This document shows, one piece after another, positions 1 through 11,039 of a DNA stretch of 64,000 bases. How positions within the stretch are numbered: the stretch's first letter is position 1; each line of letters begins with the position of its first letter. The notes under the pieces are model-generated. The model made no database searches, had not been told where the DNA came from, and was given only the letters and a program-made list of their open reading frames with translations. Origin of the DNA: Ampelocalamus luodianensis (taxonomy: Eukaryota; Streptophyta; Magnoliopsida; Poales; Poaceae); assembly GCA_036346255.1 (NCBI GenBank), contig CM070629.1, forward strand, positions 6,019,001 to 6,083,000, written 5' to 3'. A program made the position numbers and the translations under genes.

Positions 1-519
1 ACTACCTTCTGGTCGTAAGTCCTGCTAAGACCAGTCCTGCCACGACTTTTCCACAGATAATCAGCCCCACTCGCTAGTAGGCCCTGTTAATTGTGAGATC
101 TGAGCAGTCAAGATATGTAGTTATACCTGGAATAACTACGTGTAACTCACCATTATCTCTGATTGATAACTGCCAGGCAACGTGGGGAGGTTACTACTCT
201 AGTAATTACTTTTATTATTATGGAGTAATGAGCGTCTCCTGATCTGGAACGACTACCGCCTTCACAGCATACTATAAATAGGCAACTTTTAGAGGTAATG
301 GGGAGAGGTTGGGAGAGGAAAAAAGAACACAGGTCTTTTTCCTAATTGTAATCAGGATACCCAATACAACACACACATGATTAGGGTTATTATTCTCTCC
401 AGAAAAGGCCCGAACCTGTATAAAAATTTCCGTGTCTCCTTTGTCTGCGTGATCAATTGTGGAGACCCCCCGAATCAAATAATCTTTATGTAAGATCGGT
501 TTTAAAACACCGACAAGAC
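1..519 (+). repeat. LTR fragment nested in a gypsy integrase
   Basis: This AT-rich stretch interrupts the integrase reading frame that resumes near 524. It holds a TATA-like box (TATAAATA, 273-280) followed by a run resembling an LTR leader, and no coding potential on either strand. I read it as the 3' part of an LTR (solo LTR or element end) inserted into an older gypsy element. Its left end lies outside the window, so neither its length nor its target duplication can be seen. The family is not recognised. Confidence 0.5.
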
Positions 520-1105
520 TCAATTTCAGTACAACATATTATCCCCCCAAACAGATGGACAAACAGAGCGTGTGAATCAGATTCTTGAAGACATGCTTCG
601 AGCCTATGCTATAGACTATGGGAAGAGTTGAGATCAGAACCTCCTTTATGCAGAATTCTCATACAACAACAGCTATCAAGCCAGCTTGCAAATGTTCCCG
701 TTCGAAGCGTTGTAAGGAAGACAGTGCAGAACCCCTCTCCTTTGGGATCAGGTCGGAGAACATCAATTCTTTGGAACTGAACTAATTAAGGATGTTGAAA
801 GTAAAGTGAGATTGATAAGAGAAAGATTGAGAGTGGATCAATCCCGACAGAAGAGTTATACGGATAACCGTCGCAGAGAATTGTCCTTTGAGACAGGAGT
901 AAGAAGATTTCAAACCAAAGGAGAACTCGCACAAAGATTTGTTGGACCGTACAAGATTTTGGGAAGAAGAGGTGAAGTGGCGTATCAGTTAGAGCTACCG
1001 ACATCCTTATCTGTAGTTCATGATGTCTTCCACGTATCGCAACTGAAGAAGTGTCTTCGAGTTCCAACAGAGCAAGCATCGCTGGAGAGCATTGATCTTC
1101 AATAG
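520..1105 (+). pseudogene. Ty3/gypsy integrase C-terminal remnant
   Basis: The frame beginning at 524 reads through the end of the integrase core (QTDGQTERVNQ, then an AEFSYNNSYQ-like segment) into the C-terminal segment GPYKILGRRGEVAYQLELP and the closing VHDVFHVSQLKKC motif typical of plant gypsy polyproteins. One continuous frame covers the whole segment apart from two stops, TGA at 629-631 (at the position usually holding Trp) and TAA at 713-715. The upstream catalytic part is missing because another LTR is inserted there. A purine-rich tract at about 1306-1316 follows and leads into the 3' LTR, so this is the 3' end of the internal region. It is not functional. Confidence 0.9.
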
Positions 1106-1321
1106 GACCTCACCTATGTGGAGCAACCAATCAAGATCCTTGATGTCGCAGAGTGCGTTACCAAAAGCAAGGTCATCTGTTCGTGCAAAGTCCAGTAGAA
1201 TAATCACTCAGAAGAAGAAACCGCTTGGGAACGAGAAGAAGATCTGAAGGCCGAGTATCCTCACCTTTTTGCTAACAAAGTCGGAATCTCGGGGTCGAGA
1301 TTCCCTTAAGGGGGTTAGGTT

Positions 1322-4320
1322 TATAACATCTCGATTTTCTGAGCTCTTTGAAAAATTTTAAAATAAAAATAACCATTTTGTTTTGTTGAATTTCTAAAAC
1401 TTAACTTGAGGTTTTGTAAATTAAAAATAATTTAAATAACTAAATCAAACTTCAACTAATTCAAAATTTGTTTTATTTTGAGTTTGCTGGTGTTCTCTGG
1501 TTCTTAAAATCATCTTTCTTTGTTCGTTCCGTTCTTCCCCCGGCCCATCTCTTTTTCTCTCCCCACGCGTTGACCAGTCTTTCGACCACTCTCTCGGTTG
1601 GACTACCCTTCCGGTTTCGACCACCCTCTCGGTTGGACCACCCCTTCTATTTCGACCACCCTCTCGGCTTCGACCAGCCGCTCGATTTCGACTGGCCCCG
1701 CTTGTCAGCCTCCTCCTCGCCTGGTCACGGTCATGGCGGTCGCAAAAGTCCCCACGCACTTAATGCCGTCAGTGCATTAAATGCCATCACCTCCACTGCA
1801 AAGTCGTCACCTCCGGCACGATTCTCTCCCTCATCTTCCTTGACAGCAGGTGCATTTAATTGCCCATCCTTCATCACACCAACCCCCTCTGTTCTTTCTC
1901 CTCCCCCACCTGCTCCCATCTCATCCTCGTCCAGGCGCCAGTGCCGTCAAGCTTCCTCGCTTGAGCTGCTATAAATAGGATCCCCGGAGCCTCTCGCCCT
2001 CCTCTTCTTTTTCCCCATTTCTCCCACCCTTTCTCTCACCTTTGTTTGCCAGGATTTCGAGCTCCAAGTACTCCAGCCGAAGCTCGCGCCGCTAGGGAGT
2101 GCGTCACCGTCGAGGGTCCTTCGCCGTCGACACCTCCACCCCCGGCATCGCCTCGCCGTGCTCTTCACGGTGCACCTCCTCGCCGCTGAAGAGTTCACTA
2201 GAGCACATGTGCCGCCCCGACCCCCCCTCTGGACTCTCTCTCGGCCCTGGTGAGTCTCCCGTGCTCTGTCCTCCCTCTCAGTTTGAACCTCCCTCTCGGT
2301 TTATACTATCCTTCCTACGACCATGTTGTGTAGTTGTATCATTTCTACGAACACGTTGAGTAGTTGTATCCTTTTTTGGATCTGGTAGTCGAAACCTTCT
2401 TTCGGCCTCTTTCGACCAGGTAGTCCTTCCGACCACCTAGTCGAACCTCTTTTGACTAGGTAGTCCTTTCGATCATGTGTTTTCAAAACTCCCGAGAGCT
2501 TGTTCTTCCTCGTTCGAGCTCCGACTCGAGTGGTTTGAACTTCTATCTTCTTCTAAAGTCTGTACCCCCTTTTTGCTGGTTCTAATTTGGTAATTTTCGG
2601 AGTTCATTTGAATTTTATTTGATTGGCTGCGTTCTCACGTGTAGATTTCGACAACTGGGGGGAACCCCGAGTACTTCGAAGAAGTAGATCCTCAGGTTTT
2701 TGAGCAAGGCAAGTTACACTTTTGATCATATTGAATCCCAATATTTTAAATTAGTTAAATTCTATTTTAAATTATTATTGTATGCATATTTGAATTCAAG
2801 TAATTTAAATCCTTATTTTAACTTTATAGTTATTCCTATTTCCATTGTACATCCAATTTGGACATTGAGTTAACCACACTTGATACCTTAGTTAAAAGCT
2901 AGTTGATACATTAGTATGAACTAGACCTTGTTGTAAAAACTCTATACTTAGTCGAGACTTAGTTCAAAAATATTTACTTTGGAGAATTTAGCCACAAATT
3001 CAACTATGATTTAAATTGATGCTATGGTATTGTCCTTACCATAGAAGTTTATAAAATGCTTTGACTTGTTAAGTAAAATAAATTTGGTTTGAATTTGGGC
3101 GAAATAGATGTTTGGATGGGTGCATGTTCATGCACGGGATCAACTCATTTATATGATCGAGGTCTAGGGTTCGTTTGGAAGTCGCCCAGTTAATTAAGGA
3201 CCGGTCTTCAAGCCGTATCTTGCTAAGCCCCAATGTACGACCACATGTCCTGTGTGAGCATGACCTAGCTAACTAATTTGCAATGTACCATCGTGGTCGT
3301 GCCATCCGGTTGCGTGTGTGTGTGTCTTTTATGACTTACTTTTATATATTCCCACTTGACGCAAGAGGGAGCCTGAACCCCGCGAGTTTCTATCCAAAGG
3401 GAGAGAAACCTTAGCGAGGCGGGACTAGACTACGGTGGGATGACACATTGTAAATGTCTTATCACGTACTCTAAACTGCTTACCTAAGGTAGTGAGTAGT
3501 GGTATCGACGGATGCTAAACAAACTAGAGAAGTCGTATTATTTGGGTAAAGCTATACAACTTCTACAGAGTGTAAAACTATTCGAATAGCTCTGTCCACG
3601 GTCATGGACATGCTAGCAAAACCACTCGAAGTTAGATCTTTGGTTTTGTTTTCAAAAGACTTTATTAAATGATTTTAGATCTCTATCCAAATGGGAATTG
3701 GACGGGTAGCCTTGTGATATGAAGGTATCATTCACCACTTGTTGATGAATGTTATCTGACTATAAAATTTGAGATTTAGAAAATAAAATTTATTTACAGT
3801 ATAAACTATTTAGAAACTTAGTATGAATATTTAAATGAAAAATATTGCTTTACGCAAATTGAGCCATATATGCATCCTCTTTGTTAATTCCTTGCATGCA
3901 TTATAATCTGTTATTTATGGGTGTGATTTGTGAGCATGGTTGTTGTGCTTACTCTTGCTTAATTCAAATATTGAGCTGGAGAGGAATGCTATGAGGGGAC
4001 TAAGACCTTGAACGATTAGGCTACGCCTCCAGATGATTGCATGTGGCGAATCGTGTGGTCTACCTTACTTCTTTTGCTTTTGCTGTAATTTGCTTTTTGG
4101 CTGTACGCCCCCTTTTGTAACAACTCTAATTATTTCAATGAGTGACGTTATATGTTATGCTATCCACTTTTGTTTGACTGTGTACACTAGTTGTTCCTAG
4201 ACTAGTATATGAAATACAGAGAACCCGGGGTCCTTCGCTCCCGGGTTCGATAACCGTGCCACATACTCCCTTCCTAGTGTACCTGTGGACGGTAAGACAA
4301 TTATTTGGTCGGCACATAAC
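1322..4320 (+). repeat. Long 3' LTR of the Ty3/gypsy element
   Basis: The LTR starts just after the polypurine tract at about 1306-1316; the expected TG end appears as TA (TATAACATCTCG). A promoter-like TATAAATA box lies at about 1970-1977, followed by a pyrimidine-rich start region. U3 carries degenerate repeats of a CGACCACCCTCTCGGTT unit (about 1577-1700), and similar CTCGGTTT/GTAGTC-type repeats continue to 2470. The rest is AT-rich without genes. A segment near 3570-3620 (AAACTATTCGAATAGC followed by a TCATGGACAT-like stretch) recurs, reverse-complemented, near 60300-60350 in the LTR at the right end of the window, so the two LTRs are related. The 3' boundary is approximate and could lie anywhere between 4290 and 4570. 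Confidence 0.7.
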
Positions 4321-4385
4321 AAGCATTGTATGAAAGATGAAAAGCGTGAACTTATGCATGGACGTGCACGGGCACACGCATCCCC

Positions 4386-4510
4386 CCACGGGGTTAGGAC
4401 CTCCTGTCGTAGACCAAACTGGCGCTTGATCCGCTGCACCTGGTACTCCTCCACGAAGACTTCGTACACCAAAACCCTCCACGTGTTCCAGTACACGTAG
4501 TCTCGCGTGC
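4386..4510 (-). pseudogene. Plant mobile domain fragment
   Basis: A short minus-strand stretch encodes YWNTWRVLVYEVFVEEYQ followed by VQRIKRQFGLRQEVLTP. The pattern VE-x-Y-x-x-x-R-(I/V)-x-RQFG-x-x-Q is what I know from the C-terminal part of plant mobile domain (PMD) proteins, which occur in Mutator-like and other plant transposons and in a few domesticated genes. Only about 40 residues are present, with no recognisable flanking coding sequence, so it is a fragment. The assignment rests on memory of the motif. Confidence 0.45.
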
Positions 4511-4738
4511 ACAGAATCGACAGTCCTTTGGGCGTGCGTGCGTGCACCCTCTCCTGAGTGTACGGTTGTCCAGATGACGCGGTTATCCGTCAGTTGAACT
4601 GATGACAGAGAATCTTATTTTTGTAATTTTTTAGGGTGACTATTTATTTTTTTTAATTATCTTTTTAATTAATATTTTTTTTAAAAAAAATTCGGTATCT
4701 CACAGAATCTAAAATCAATAGTAGTCTGCCACTGGGAT

Positions 4739-4769
<31 letters not shown>

Positions 4770-5091
4770 ATCTAATAATACTATGGTGTCGGTGGTGGGG
4801 AACTACCAGGCATATCGCTCTCTCAGCCTCAGCAAATTCCAGGTAAGGAAAATCCTCAACTTTTCAGTTTTTGACATTTCGCAACAAAAGAATGTCAAGA
4901 TTACTACTGTACTACAAACTTCTCCTTCCTTCCGTTCTTTTTTCCCTTGAAGTTTTTGGCTTTTTACGTTCTTTCAGACGCTACTTTGACAATTACTTTT
5001 TATAACTTTACAATAATAGATACTAATAAATAATAGATTCTATAACATTTCGTAAAAAAGAACAAGGAGTACAGAAGAGAGAGATGCAAAG
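4511..5091. other. Intergenic, with an AC microsatellite
   Basis: No gene is seen. A perfect AC dinucleotide run of about 13 units lies at 4739-4764, and AT-rich homopolymer-like stretches occur at 4640-4690. Confidence 0.6.
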
Positions 5092-5506
5092 TAAGGCCCT
5101 GTTTGGTAGAGCTTCTACTCCCAGCTTCTCGATAAAATCTTGAGGAGCTGGACCAAACACCTAGCTTCTCAAAACCACTCGATTCTGATTCTCGCGAGGA
5201 GCTGTCTGAAAAATGAACTAGCGACGAGAAGCAACCTTTCCGTAGATTCTCGTGAGAAGCCAACTTACTAGAAGCAAAATACCCTTTGAAGTTGAGTCTA
5301 TTTACCCGCAAAATGCCATCCACTTAACCCCCTCCCACCCCATCGCGCGAGCCACCCGAGCCGAAACCCCTTCGCGAAATCCCCCGACCTCTGCTCTGGC
5401 GACCGAGGCGAAATCCACCAGAACGCCGCCTTCGTCCCCCGAGCGCCGCCTTCGTCCCCCGAGCGCACCCCCGCCAGACCTCCACTGCGCCGCCGCCGCA
5501 CCCGGA

Positions 5507-5967
5507 GTGCTCCACCGCCGGAAACCCTAGAGTCCGCCGACCCGGAAACCCTAGAGTCCGCCCGACCCGGAGTGCGCCGCCGCGAGAAGACGACCACCGG
5601 CCGCCTCCTGTGAAGGTAAGGTCGGGCCTCCAGTGCGCCGCCTCCATCCTCCTACCCCTTGCCCTCCCTACTCCTCCCTTTATCTGTGCTTCTGTGATTG
5701 CATATGCGTTTAGATCTGAGATTGAATATGTGATTGAATCATCAGTGCTCCACCGCCGGACCCGGAGTTCGCCACCACGAGAATACGACAGCCGCCGACC
5801 CGGTAACCCTAGAGACCGCCCGAGCCGGAGTGCGCCGCCGCCAGAAGACGATTACTGGTCGCCTCCTGTGAAAGTAAGGTCGGGCCTCCAGTGCGCCACC
5901 TCCATCCTCCCACCCCTTGCCCACCCTACTCCTCCCTTCATCTGTGCTTCTTTGATTTGCATATGCG
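5507..5967 (+). repeat. Direct duplication in the transposon leader
   Basis: Two GC-rich copies, 5507-5709 and 5745-5967, each run from GTGCTCCACCGCCGGA to a TTGCATATGCG-like end. Both include CCTCCTGTGAAGGTAAGG-like sequence that could act as a splice donor. Copy 1 also contains a short internal doubling of ACCCTAGAGTCCGCC. This is probably the 5' untranslated leader of the transposon's genes. Confidence 0.75.
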
Positions 5968-7323
5968 TATGTGAGTGAATCTGTGCTTCTTGTTCTATTG
6001 TGACATTGTTATCAATGCTCTGACAAAGTCTGGGATGTGATACATGGGGTTTGTTTGCACTTGTTCGTGTACATCAGTAATTGGATGCAACTTTTGTCTT
6101 CTAAACGTTGGGTTTTTCTTTTTTGCTACCACATTTTAGCATAAGTACTTATGATCATGACTTGGGATTTTATATTAAGCCGATCAGTTCATTATGTAAA
6201 ATCAAGTTGTTTGTGTTAGAAGATGCTACAATGTGCGTGTGTAGTTCATCTGGAGATGTTTGATTTGGGACTGTCTTCTGTCTCTGTTGTCAGCAGATAA
6301 ATGAAGCCTTCATATGAAACCCAGTCTGTGGAAGACTTGTACTAAAACTAATGATTCTACTTCATACAACTGACTAGTTTCTTTTATCACAAAGCGTCTG
6401 ATGCTGTCCATAGTCATGGGATTTGTTGCAAATTTTGAATCTTCGCAGTATCTTCTGATAACTATAGTTTAACTTGCAGGAACACGATGTTTATGCTAAT
6501 TATTGAATCTAAGATTGTAGCCATTACATGCTTATTGCTTGGATCAGTTCAGTACTAGAGCCCCATAATAAAGCGTTAAAGATAGTGTGATTTTCTTCAT
6601 GCTCTTGTTATTTCAAGGTCATGCTAGTTGATGGCATCGCTCAAGACTCATGAGTTATACCATTCAGCATCACACTTAGTTCATTGTTGGTTAACCTGAA
6701 ACTTTGTTTCTCTGGCTCTCTGCCTTATTGTACATTTTCAATTGATTAAGATACTGGATTATGAACTGTACATATTGGATTTTGAAATGTACATTTTTTT
6801 GTTATCCAGTGATTAAAGCTCAAGGCTATGTTTGTGGGCTTGGATAAATCAAAAGACTGTTGCTGTGAAGTCATAAGTCTAAGTGTGAAATGTACATATT
6901 GTTGCTAATTCTTCTGGTTAACGAAAGGCTGTATAATTGATCCTTGTAGTTTTTTGTTACTGTGCAGTCATAAGTGTGTATGTTGTCTTATAGACTGAAC
7001 TCTGAAGTACAGGATTCTATGTCTTTTGATTAGTTGGTACTGACAGAAAGTTCCAAAAAAGAACAAAGCCAAGATGCAATATATGGAACCCTGCTGTTCA
7101 ATTGGCCTAGTTGATGATGTATGATGTACATATTGGATTGTCTGTTAGTACTAGTACGAGATGATAGATGATGTATGCTTGTGTGCCCATATTTCTGTTT
7201 TGTTCTGAGTTGGTGAACGGTGAACTTCAGTAATAAAGAACCTGATAGTTCAAAAGTCTAGGTGTCCACGTATTGTTGTTGATGTCACTTTGTTTGATTG
7301 GATTTATGGGCCAAAAAATGCAG

Positions 7324-8270
7324 ATGGCTGATAACGCTGAGTGGAACGACGAGAACACTAGGATAGTGTGTGAATTGTTTGTTGAATAAGTAGAGGCAGG
7401 CAATCGTCCGAATACCCATTTGAACAACGCAGGGTGTACTCTAGTGATTGCAAAATTTGCAGAGAAGACTGGACTGTAGTACAAAAAGATGCAATTGAAG
7501 AACAAATGGGATAAATTAAAGAACGATTATAACATTTGGAGAAAATTGAGGACAAAGGAGACAGGCTTAGGTTGGGATCATGAAAAGAAGACAATAAAGG
7601 CCACCCCTGAACGGTGGAAGAAATTGAAAAAGGTAAGTCAGTACTCATTATATATTTTTGAAATGCATTAATGTACACTTCTATCTCTATTATTACTGAA
7701 AGTTTAATGTGTAACATTTGGCATTGACAGAAATATAAAGGATGTTCCAAGTTTGAGAAGGCTGGACTTCAGAATGAGGAGTTGTTGTCCAAGATGTTTG
7801 ATGACATTCGCAACACCGGTGAAGACCATTGGTCTCCTGCAATGGGGACATTGCCTCAAAGTCCTGTGCGTACATTGACAGCTATTGATATTGAAGAGCT
7901 TCAAGATGAAAGTGATGACAAATATAATAGTGACCGTGAAGATGAATCACCAATTGGTACGAAAGGGAAGAGACCTTGCAGTTCTAGCAATGATAAGGGG
8001 AAGAAACCAAAGAGTGGGTCTGTGGTCATGCAAGATCAACTGAGAAAAATTCTTGAGTTGAATGAGAAGTCGTATGCATCTTTTGAAGCATTTGCACAGA
8101 AAGGAGAGCAAGAATCGGTCTATAGCATCAAGGATGTCATGGATTCGGTTGAAGAGTGTGGTGCTGTTAATGGGACTAATGAGCACTTCATTGCAACTGA
8201 AATTTTCTTAAAGAAGGAGCAAAGGGAAATGTTTATGACTTTGCACAATAGTGAAGCACGATTCGAATAA
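7324..8270 (+). pseudogene. Harbinger Myb/SANT-like DNA-binding protein
   Basis: In PIF/Harbinger elements a Myb/SANT-like protein works with the transposase by binding the element ends and helping nuclear import. The frame starts MADNAEWNDENTRIVCELF and contains the trihelix-like segment KNKWDKLKNDYNIWRKL...GWDHEKKTIKATPERW. Exon 1 (7324-7632) ends at a GTAAGT donor; exon 2 starts at 7731 after ACAG and runs to the stop at 8270. The second half has an acidic/basic linker (DESDDKYNSDRED, then GKRPCSSSNDKGKKPK) and a helical tail. Two in-frame stops, TAA at 7387-7389 and TAG at 7477-7479, break the DNA-binding domain, so this copy cannot make a full protein. The transposase gene lies about 250 bp downstream on the same strand. 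Confidence 0.85.
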
Positions 8271-8516
8271 CTCAAAAGGAAGTACGAAGTCAAGTATGGC
8301 AAATAGAAATTTGATTGTAACGTTATGATTATTCTGAAAACATTTTTGTATTCGCCTTTATTTTTATTTATCTCTTATTTGGCTGTAAGACCTTTATTTG
8401 GATTATAAGACATTTTTTCACTAGTCATATACTGTCATTTGGACCTAATGCCTACTCATGTTTTTTTTTTTAAATTGCTATTTATGTTGTTGTGTTTTTT
8501 CAATGTTCATGTACAG

Positions 8517-9868
8517 ATGTCGTCTTACGAAAGTGATAGTGAAAGGAGTAATATATCAGATGAGGAACATGAGTGTGACGTGCAGATGATGCGTCTATGG
8601 CAAGACATGTCAGGTCACCTCGCTGCTACTGCAATTATCATGGAGAATTATCACTCCACCTACTTGGACAAGAATGAGCGTAGGACTTCACGGCTTAGTG
8701 GAATGGGTTGAGTAAGAGAAACTTTGACTACTCCAGGAGAAAGCTACCACATGTTTCGTATGAATGCTACGATCTTTCACAGTCTATATGATCTTTTGGT
8801 GAGTACATATGACTTGAAATCAACTACGCACACAAGTTCAATTGAAGCACTAGCTCTTTTTCTATACATATGTGGTGGCGGTGAATCTAACCGAAGAGCA
8901 CAGAATCGGTTCAAGCATTCTAGTGAGACAATTAGCAGAAAGTTTGACGAGGTTTTGCAGTGTGTGGTCAGAATGTCTAAAGATTTTGTGAGGCCAAATG
9001 ATCCAAACTTCTCTACGGTTCACAGTAGAATTAGAAATGATAGTAGGATGTGGCCACATTTCAAAGACTGTATTGGAGCTATCGATGGTACGCACATTCT
9101 TGCAAATCAAGCTCTGTAAGATCTAATTAGATATATTGGTAGATCAGGAAGTGCAACACAGAATGTCATGGCGGTATGTGATTTCGACATGCGCTTCACA
9201 TACGCATCTATTGGACAACCAGGAGCTATGCACGATACTAGTGTTCTTTATCATGCATTGGATGTAGACAGAGAAGTCTTTCCACATCCTCCACAGGGTA
9301 ATTTTCTTTGTTTTGTACCATTTACTAATTTATTTAATTGTAATGTTCATGCATTGGATGTTGATATATATGATTTTTTTCGTCTTATATTGTAGGTAAA
9401 TATTATCTCGTTGATGCCGGTTATCCAAACAGGCCTGGGTACTTAGCGCCATACAAGGGGCAAAGGTACCATGTTCTAGAATTTCGGCGAGGTGTTGCTC
9501 CTAGTGGTGAGAAAGAGAAATTCAACCATTTGCACTAAAGTGTTCGCAACGTGATTGAGAGGACCTTTGGTGTATGAAAGATGAAATGGAGAATTCTGTT
9601 TAAGATGCCGAGCTTTCACATGTCCAAACAAAAGATGTTTGTTGCGGCAACCATGGGAATCCACAACTTCATACGTGAACATGCTTCGTCGGATATGCAT
9701 TTTCGTAGGTTCGATCGAGATCCTAATTATGTGCCCACAATACCATCAAGATATGCCAAATATGTCATTTCTCAGGATGTATCTGATGTGTCAACGTCGC
9801 AAACGAGTGCTACATCCATGGATAGATTCTGTGATGACCTTGCAAGTGCAATTGCTCAATCAGGATGA
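8517..9868 (+). pseudogene. Harbinger DDE transposase, decayed
   Basis: This is the DDE-type endonuclease of PIF/Harbinger elements (DDE_Tnp_4 family). The three catalytic regions are visible: IGAIDGTHI (first Asp), VDAGYPNRPGYLAPYKG (second Asp) and RNVIERTFGV (Glu). The frame begins MSSYESDSERSNISDEE after an ACAG acceptor; an intron with GT-AG ends (9298-9395) splits Q-G-K-Y-Y, and the frame ends at TGA 9866-9868. It is interrupted by TGA 8709-8711, TAA 9117-9119, TAA 9536-9538 and TGA 9575-9577. There are no frameshifts, so the copy looks fairly recent and killed by point changes. It could not mobilise itself without a helper. Confidence 0.9.
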
Positions 9869-10407
9869 TGGACACAATACTTGTTAAATTTTGTGGTCTT
9901 TTGTTATCAATCATTTGACATTTCAATACATGTACGTAATAATATTGAATTATCATTTGAATACTTATACGATATGAATGCAATATCTCTAACTTCATCT
10001 ATCGTAGTGTCAACAGTACAAAATTTGCGTATACAAAATCAATGGTTGTGAGTCAATTTGTTATTTGCCAATAGTCGTACTTCGTCATGAAGTGTAAATG
10101 CAATGTAACCTGGCATTGTGTATAAATACAACATATATACATTCATATGGTCTAACAAAATTTGGGGAAAATTTCTATAATTTTTGTATAAATACATAGG
10201 ACAAAGACACAAATACAATTGAAGTATTACAACCAGGGGTAACATAGTCTATTTGCCTCTAATCCTCCCTCAAATGGTTTTTGGAGCCAACCTACCAGCC
10301 AAACACTTTCAACAGACAGCTCCAGATTCTCAGAGAAGTGGATTCTCAGAGAATCAGGAGCTGAATCTGAAAAATAAGAATCTAGAACTCTACCAAACAG
10401 GCCCTTA

Positions 10408-10703
10408 GGGCATGTACAATGCGAGATGCTTATATACGAATGCTTAAAGAAAGAGAATATAGCAACATCATCAAGTACCTATATAAAAGTCGTTTCCTCC
10501 AATACAAGCATCTGTTTTGTAGATGCTTAGATGATTGTATTATCTATTAATTATATATAGTTATATACATAACCACCTCTTAAGCATCGGTGTCTAATCA
10601 AGCATCAATACTACAAAATAAACACCTTATCTATCCTATGTGGTAAGAAAAATTAATTTTTTTTTGCTAAACACCTCTCTAAACACTTGCATTGTACATG
10701 CCC
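10408..10703. mobile_element. Tourist-like MITE (GGGCATGTACAATG family), copy 1
   Basis: It has perfect 14-bp terminal inverted repeats, GGGCATGTACAATG and CATTGTACATGCCC, around a non-coding AT-rich core of about 296 bp. The flanks are TTA (10405-10407) and TAA (10704-10706). It begins 3 bp after the end of the Harbinger transposon. Related copies lie at 42268-42561 and 56411-56692. Confidence 0.88.
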
Positions 10704-11039
10704 TAAGTATCACGCGAGACCCACTCGTCAGAACTCAGAAGCTAAAAAAATGGAATCCGTCCGTTCTCTTTTCTGTTTCCTTTTCTTCCTTTTTAGGGGA
10801 TTTCTGTTTCCTTTTCCTTTCTCCCTTCTCCTCACCGGCTCACCGCCGTGCTTCTTTCCGTCCCTCTCCCTCCTCACCTCAGTCCCCACCCCGGCCGCTC
10901 CGCTTACTCATTACTGATCACACGGGAGGGACCGTCTCTGCCGCCAGCGCTTCTCTTGTCGAGCTCCGCACCTATTCCTTCCCCTCCCGTGGAAGCAACC
11001 GCAGCAGGAGCGGCGCCAGCGAGAAGGCGAGAGGAAGAG
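10704..11039 (+). promoter_or_regulatory. Promoter and 5' leader of the nucleotide-sugar transporter gene
   Basis: A CT-rich, GC-rising region typical of grass 5' untranslated leaders lies directly before the ATG at 11040. No clear TATA box is seen. The insertion of a transposon and a MITE within about 340 bp of the ATG means the upstream promoter is largely transposon-derived or very short. Confidence 0.5.

Larger units (their letters stand above)
5095..10404 (+). mobile_element. PIF/Harbinger-type DNA transposon, autonomous-type but decayed
   Basis: The ends are imperfect terminal inverted repeats: GGCCCTGTTTGGTAGAG at the left, and CTCTACC...CAGGCCC at the right, whose reverse complement is GGGCCTGTTTGGTAGAG. 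The left flank is TAA (5092-5094), the right flank TTA (10405-10407), fitting the 3-bp TWA target preference of the superfamily with one substitution. Inside are the two genes expected of an autonomous member, a Myb/SANT-like protein and a DDE transposase, both on the plus strand and both broken by stops. The first 2 kb is a GC-rich leader containing a tandem duplication; about 5970-7320 is non-coding. About 5.3 kb in all. Confidence 0.88.

Noticed and set aside
1468..1974. 168-codon plus-strand frame
   Set aside because: It overlaps the repetitive U3 region of an LTR and is low-complexity Ser/Pro/Phe-rich sequence caused by the minisatellite.
4215..4265. tRNA-like GGGTTCGATAACC word
   Set aside because: It sits inside the gypsy LTR, lacks a matching acceptor stem and anticodon arm, and is better seen as LTR sequence.
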